Positions 31,764 to 33,211 of a stretch of DNA of 33,211 nucleotides are shown piece by piece. The position numbers and the translations under genes are program-made. The DNA is from Tabrizicola sp. (GTDB taxonomy: Bacteria > Pseudomonadota > Alphaproteobacteria > Rhodobacterales > Rhodobacteraceae). The stretch lies in NCBI RefSeq assembly GCF_030694085.1, contig NZ_JAUXZE010000003.1, positions 1 to 33,211 on the forward strand. The letters run 5' to 3'. The notes beneath the pieces were generated by a model. It had not been told where the DNA came from, did no database searches, and saw only the letters and a list, made by a program, of their open reading frames with translations. Every line of letters starts with the position of its first letter. Within the stretch, counting starts at the first letter, position 1.

Positions 31764-32591
31764 ATGACCCACCCCGCCATCGCCGAAGGCCACACCGCCG
31801 TGATCACGGGGGCCGCGTCGGGCATCGGTCTTGCTGCGGCCAGAGCGCTTGCAGCCCAGGGCATGATCATTGCCCTGATCGACCTGCCCAGCCCGGCGCT
31901 GGAGATAGCTGCCGCTGCCCTGCCCGGATCAAGGGCCCTCCCGGTCGATGTCGCAAACCAAGAGGCCGTGGCTTCTGCCGCCGCTACCATCGCTGCCGAG
32001 ATGCCGCCGGTGACGCTTCTTTTCAACAACGCCGGTCTTGGCCTGCCGTCTACCGCGCTTGGCGACCGCGCAGCATGGGACCGCACGCTTGCGGTCAACT
32101 TCGGTGGCATCCTGACGGTTGCACAGGCCATTGTTCCGGCGATGCTGGCGCATGGACTGCCAGGTGCCGTGATCAATACCGGATCGAAGCAGGGCATCAC
32201 CCTGCCGCCCGGCAATCCGGCCTACAACGTCTCGAAAGCGGCCGTGAAGGCCTATACCGAGCTTCTGGCCCACGAACTGCGCACTCTGCCGGGGTCGCAG
32301 GTGTCCGCACATCTTATGATCCCGGGTTGGGTGCACACCGGGATGACCGCTGCCTCAGGCGCACCGAAGCCCGCAGGAGCCTGGACACCAGAGCAGGCTG
32401 TAGACTTCATGCTCGACAGCCTTGTCCGCGGAGACTTCTACATCCTTTGCCCCGACAACGATGTCAGCCGGACGCTGGATGAACGACGGATCGCCTGGGC
32501 GGCAGGGGACGTCATCGAGAACCGCCCTGCCCTGTCGCGCTGGCACCCGGACTGGGCTGACGCCTTCAAGCGCAGCATCGACACGGTTTGA
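31764..32591 (+). CDS. short-chain dehydrogenase/reductase
   Basis: The 275-aa SDR has canonical motifs: TGAASGIGLAAARAL at the cofactor loop, FNNAGLGLPS, a Ser in INTGSKQG and Tyr-x-x-x-Lys in YNVSKAAVKAY. I choose the ATG at 31764 (MTHPAIAEGHTAV) with AAAGGTAG upstream; the frame is open 13 codons further. C-terminal residues 190-275, with AWTPEQAVDFMLDSLVRGDF and ENRPALSRWHPDW, look like substrate-binding extensions. It follows the aldo/keto reductase by 39 bases, so the two are one unit, probably acting on keto or hydroxyl groups of a cyclitol or a related polyol. Confidence 0.9.
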   Translation: MTHPAIAEGHTAVITGAASGIGLAAARALAAQGMIIALIDLPSPALEIAAAALPGSRALPVDVANQEAVASAAATIAAEMPPVTLLFNNAGLGLPSTALGDRAAWDRTLAVNFGGILTVAQAIVPAMLAHGLPGAVINTGSKQGITLPPGNPAYNVSKAAVKAYTELLAHELRTLPGSQVSAHLMIPGWVHTGMTAASGAPKPAGAWTPEQAVDFMLDSLVRGDFYILCPDNDVSRTLDERRIAWAAGDVIENRPALSRWHPDWADAFKRSIDTV

Positions 32592-32626
32592 GGGCCGGTC
32601 GCCAAAGATTGGGCCGACTTGGACGT

Positions 32627-32656
32627 GGTAAGCTCTGCCGGCCCGGGAGACTTACC
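32627..32656. terminator. stem-loop 35 bases after the last catabolic gene
   Basis: GGTAAG-C-TCT pairs with AGACTTACC (32648-32656), nine pairs with one bulged C, around an 11-base GC-rich loop. It is well placed to end the reductase/SDR transcript, but no T-run follows, so it may be an mRNA-stabilising hairpin or a Rho-linked end instead. Confidence 0.35.
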
Positions 32657-32926
32657 CAGACAGTCTCGCGCCGGTCATGGACGATATGCCTGAAGCATGG
32701 CTAAGTCCGCGTGCTTCTAGAAGTGCCAGGGACATTGAGGCATTAGGCCCCTCCTCCATTCCTTGCAGCGTTCTCCAGAGCGCATCGAGCCTGCGTGTCT
32801 GAACATATGCCGCTTTGTTTGCCGCCATTTTTTCGGAAGTCTTTACGCTGAAGTCATTAAGCTAAAGTATACCTGCATCGGGCGCTTTTCCGTGGAGCCT
32901 GAACGGTGAAACTCTTGAGCAAATGT

Positions 32927-33019
32927 CGGAATGCGTCGTCGGTAGTAGTAGGTGCTCTTGGGCAGTTCGATGTGCTGACACATGACCTTGAAGGCCCCCG
33001 ATCGGATGATGACGACCAC
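32927..33019 (-). pseudogene. short transposase OrfB-like fragment (IS3 family)
   Basis: In one minus-strand frame the DNA reads RSGAFKVMCQHIELPKSTYYYRR shortened here to its core LPKSTYYYRR. This is like the start of IS3/IS150-type OrfB proteins, where LxIPRSTYYYR is usual. Likeness covers only about 25 residues, and the frame ends soon after with no catalytic DDE motif. It could be a decayed element next to the intact IS end at 33072, or chance. The rest of 32592-33071 (480 bases, lower GC) shows no gene. Confidence 0.3.
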
Positions 33020-33071
33020 GCATGTGCTACCTCTTGTGTAACCTGAGGCAACACAGTTTCTGACATAAGTA

Positions 33072-33211
33072 TGAGCTAGTCCCCGAAAATCGGGCAGTGA
33101 CGGAAGCTACGATCTGACGTCTGCTGGTCTCCAAGAACGAGGAGATCAGGATATGAAGAAACGCAGGAACCATGACGCTGGTTTCAAGGCCCGTGTGGCG
33201 CTGGAGGCCGT
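33072..33211 (+). mobile_element. 5' end of an IS3-family insertion sequence, right copy (partial)
   Basis: From the TG at 33072 the sequence is the exact reverse complement of 139-1; the base before (33071) breaks the match, which fixes the element end. The transposase reads out of the window to the right. The two copies are therefore inverted, with their 5' ends facing each other across 32.9 kb. Confidence 0.85.
33153..33211 (+). CDS. IS3-family transposase OrfA, N-terminal fragment (right copy)
   Basis: The ATG at 33153 follows GAGGAGATCAGG, which contains a strong ribosome binding site. The first 19 codons give the same MKKRRNHDAGFKARVALEA start as the left copy, then the window ends. 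The family identity rests on the typical basic start of IS3-family OrfA; no helix-turn-helix or OrfB is visible. The gene would be intact or not depending on sequence outside. Confidence 0.8.
   Translation, partial: MKKRRNHDAGFKARVALEA

Overview
The window is high-GC proteobacterial DNA, most likely from an alphaproteobacterium of the Rhodobacterales type. That assignment is an inference from gene content: TctDE with a periplasmic partner, a TctCBA carrier, an Anbu-type proteasome cluster and an RTX-Hint protein. Both ends run into the same IS3-family element in opposite orientation: positions 1-139 are the reverse complement of 33072-33210. Each copy has only its 5' end and the first orfA codons. 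This could mark a composite or IS-flanked block, or simply an assembly contig that stopped at a multicopy repeat.

Region 140-3000 is the remnant of an integrative element with visibly lower GC. It holds a small operon on the minus strand (55-aa membrane microprotein, 68-aa protein, tyrosine integrase, 61-aa protein), a divergent exported VasI-like gene, and at 2978-3000 a 3' tRNA fragment (tRNA-Gln by inference) that looks like the attachment site. The site lies inside the last codons of a histidine kinase gene, so integration has rewritten the end of that protein.

Region 2967-9449 is a tricarboxylate-type uptake locus: TctE/TctD sensor and regulator on the minus strand; a periplasmic Fe3+-type binding protein and tctCBA on the plus strand. 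Palindromes sit in the divergent promoter region and a nested stem-loop sits in front of tctC.

Region 9512-13640 is the conserved but functionally unresolved Anbu system on the minus strand: circularly permuted ATP-grasp, alpha-E protein, transglutaminase and a proteasome-like peptidase. A palindromic intergenic repeat is inserted between the first two genes. It is followed, also on the minus strand, by a divergent SDR and a GMC oxidoreductase (13767-16147).

Region 16653-18847 is a chromate-resistance pair (rhodanese-ChrB and ChrA). An RTX-repeat protein with a C-terminal Hint domain (18867-21257) converges on it.

Region 21846-32591 is a cyclitol (inositol-type) catabolic regulon: a LacI-family regulator; a minus-strand operon of two Gfo/Idh/MocA dehydrogenases with a TIM-barrel IolE-like protein between them; a divergent iolD-iolC-iolB-aldolase operon; and an aldo/keto reductase plus an SDR. 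A perfect 16-bp palindrome at 26036-26051 sits between the divergent operons and is the obvious LacI-type operator. Together these enzymes could take an inositol to dihydroxyacetone phosphate plus malonate semialdehyde. No transporter and no iolA lie in the window. The last 480 bases hold no convincing gene, only a stem-loop and a short transposase-like fragment.

I do not see a wholly unknown multi-gene system. The best candidates for new biology are the integrase leader (a microprotein with an internal terminator-like hairpin and a dyad), the att site inside the kinase gene, the Anbu operon, and the unusual composition of the cyclitol regulon.
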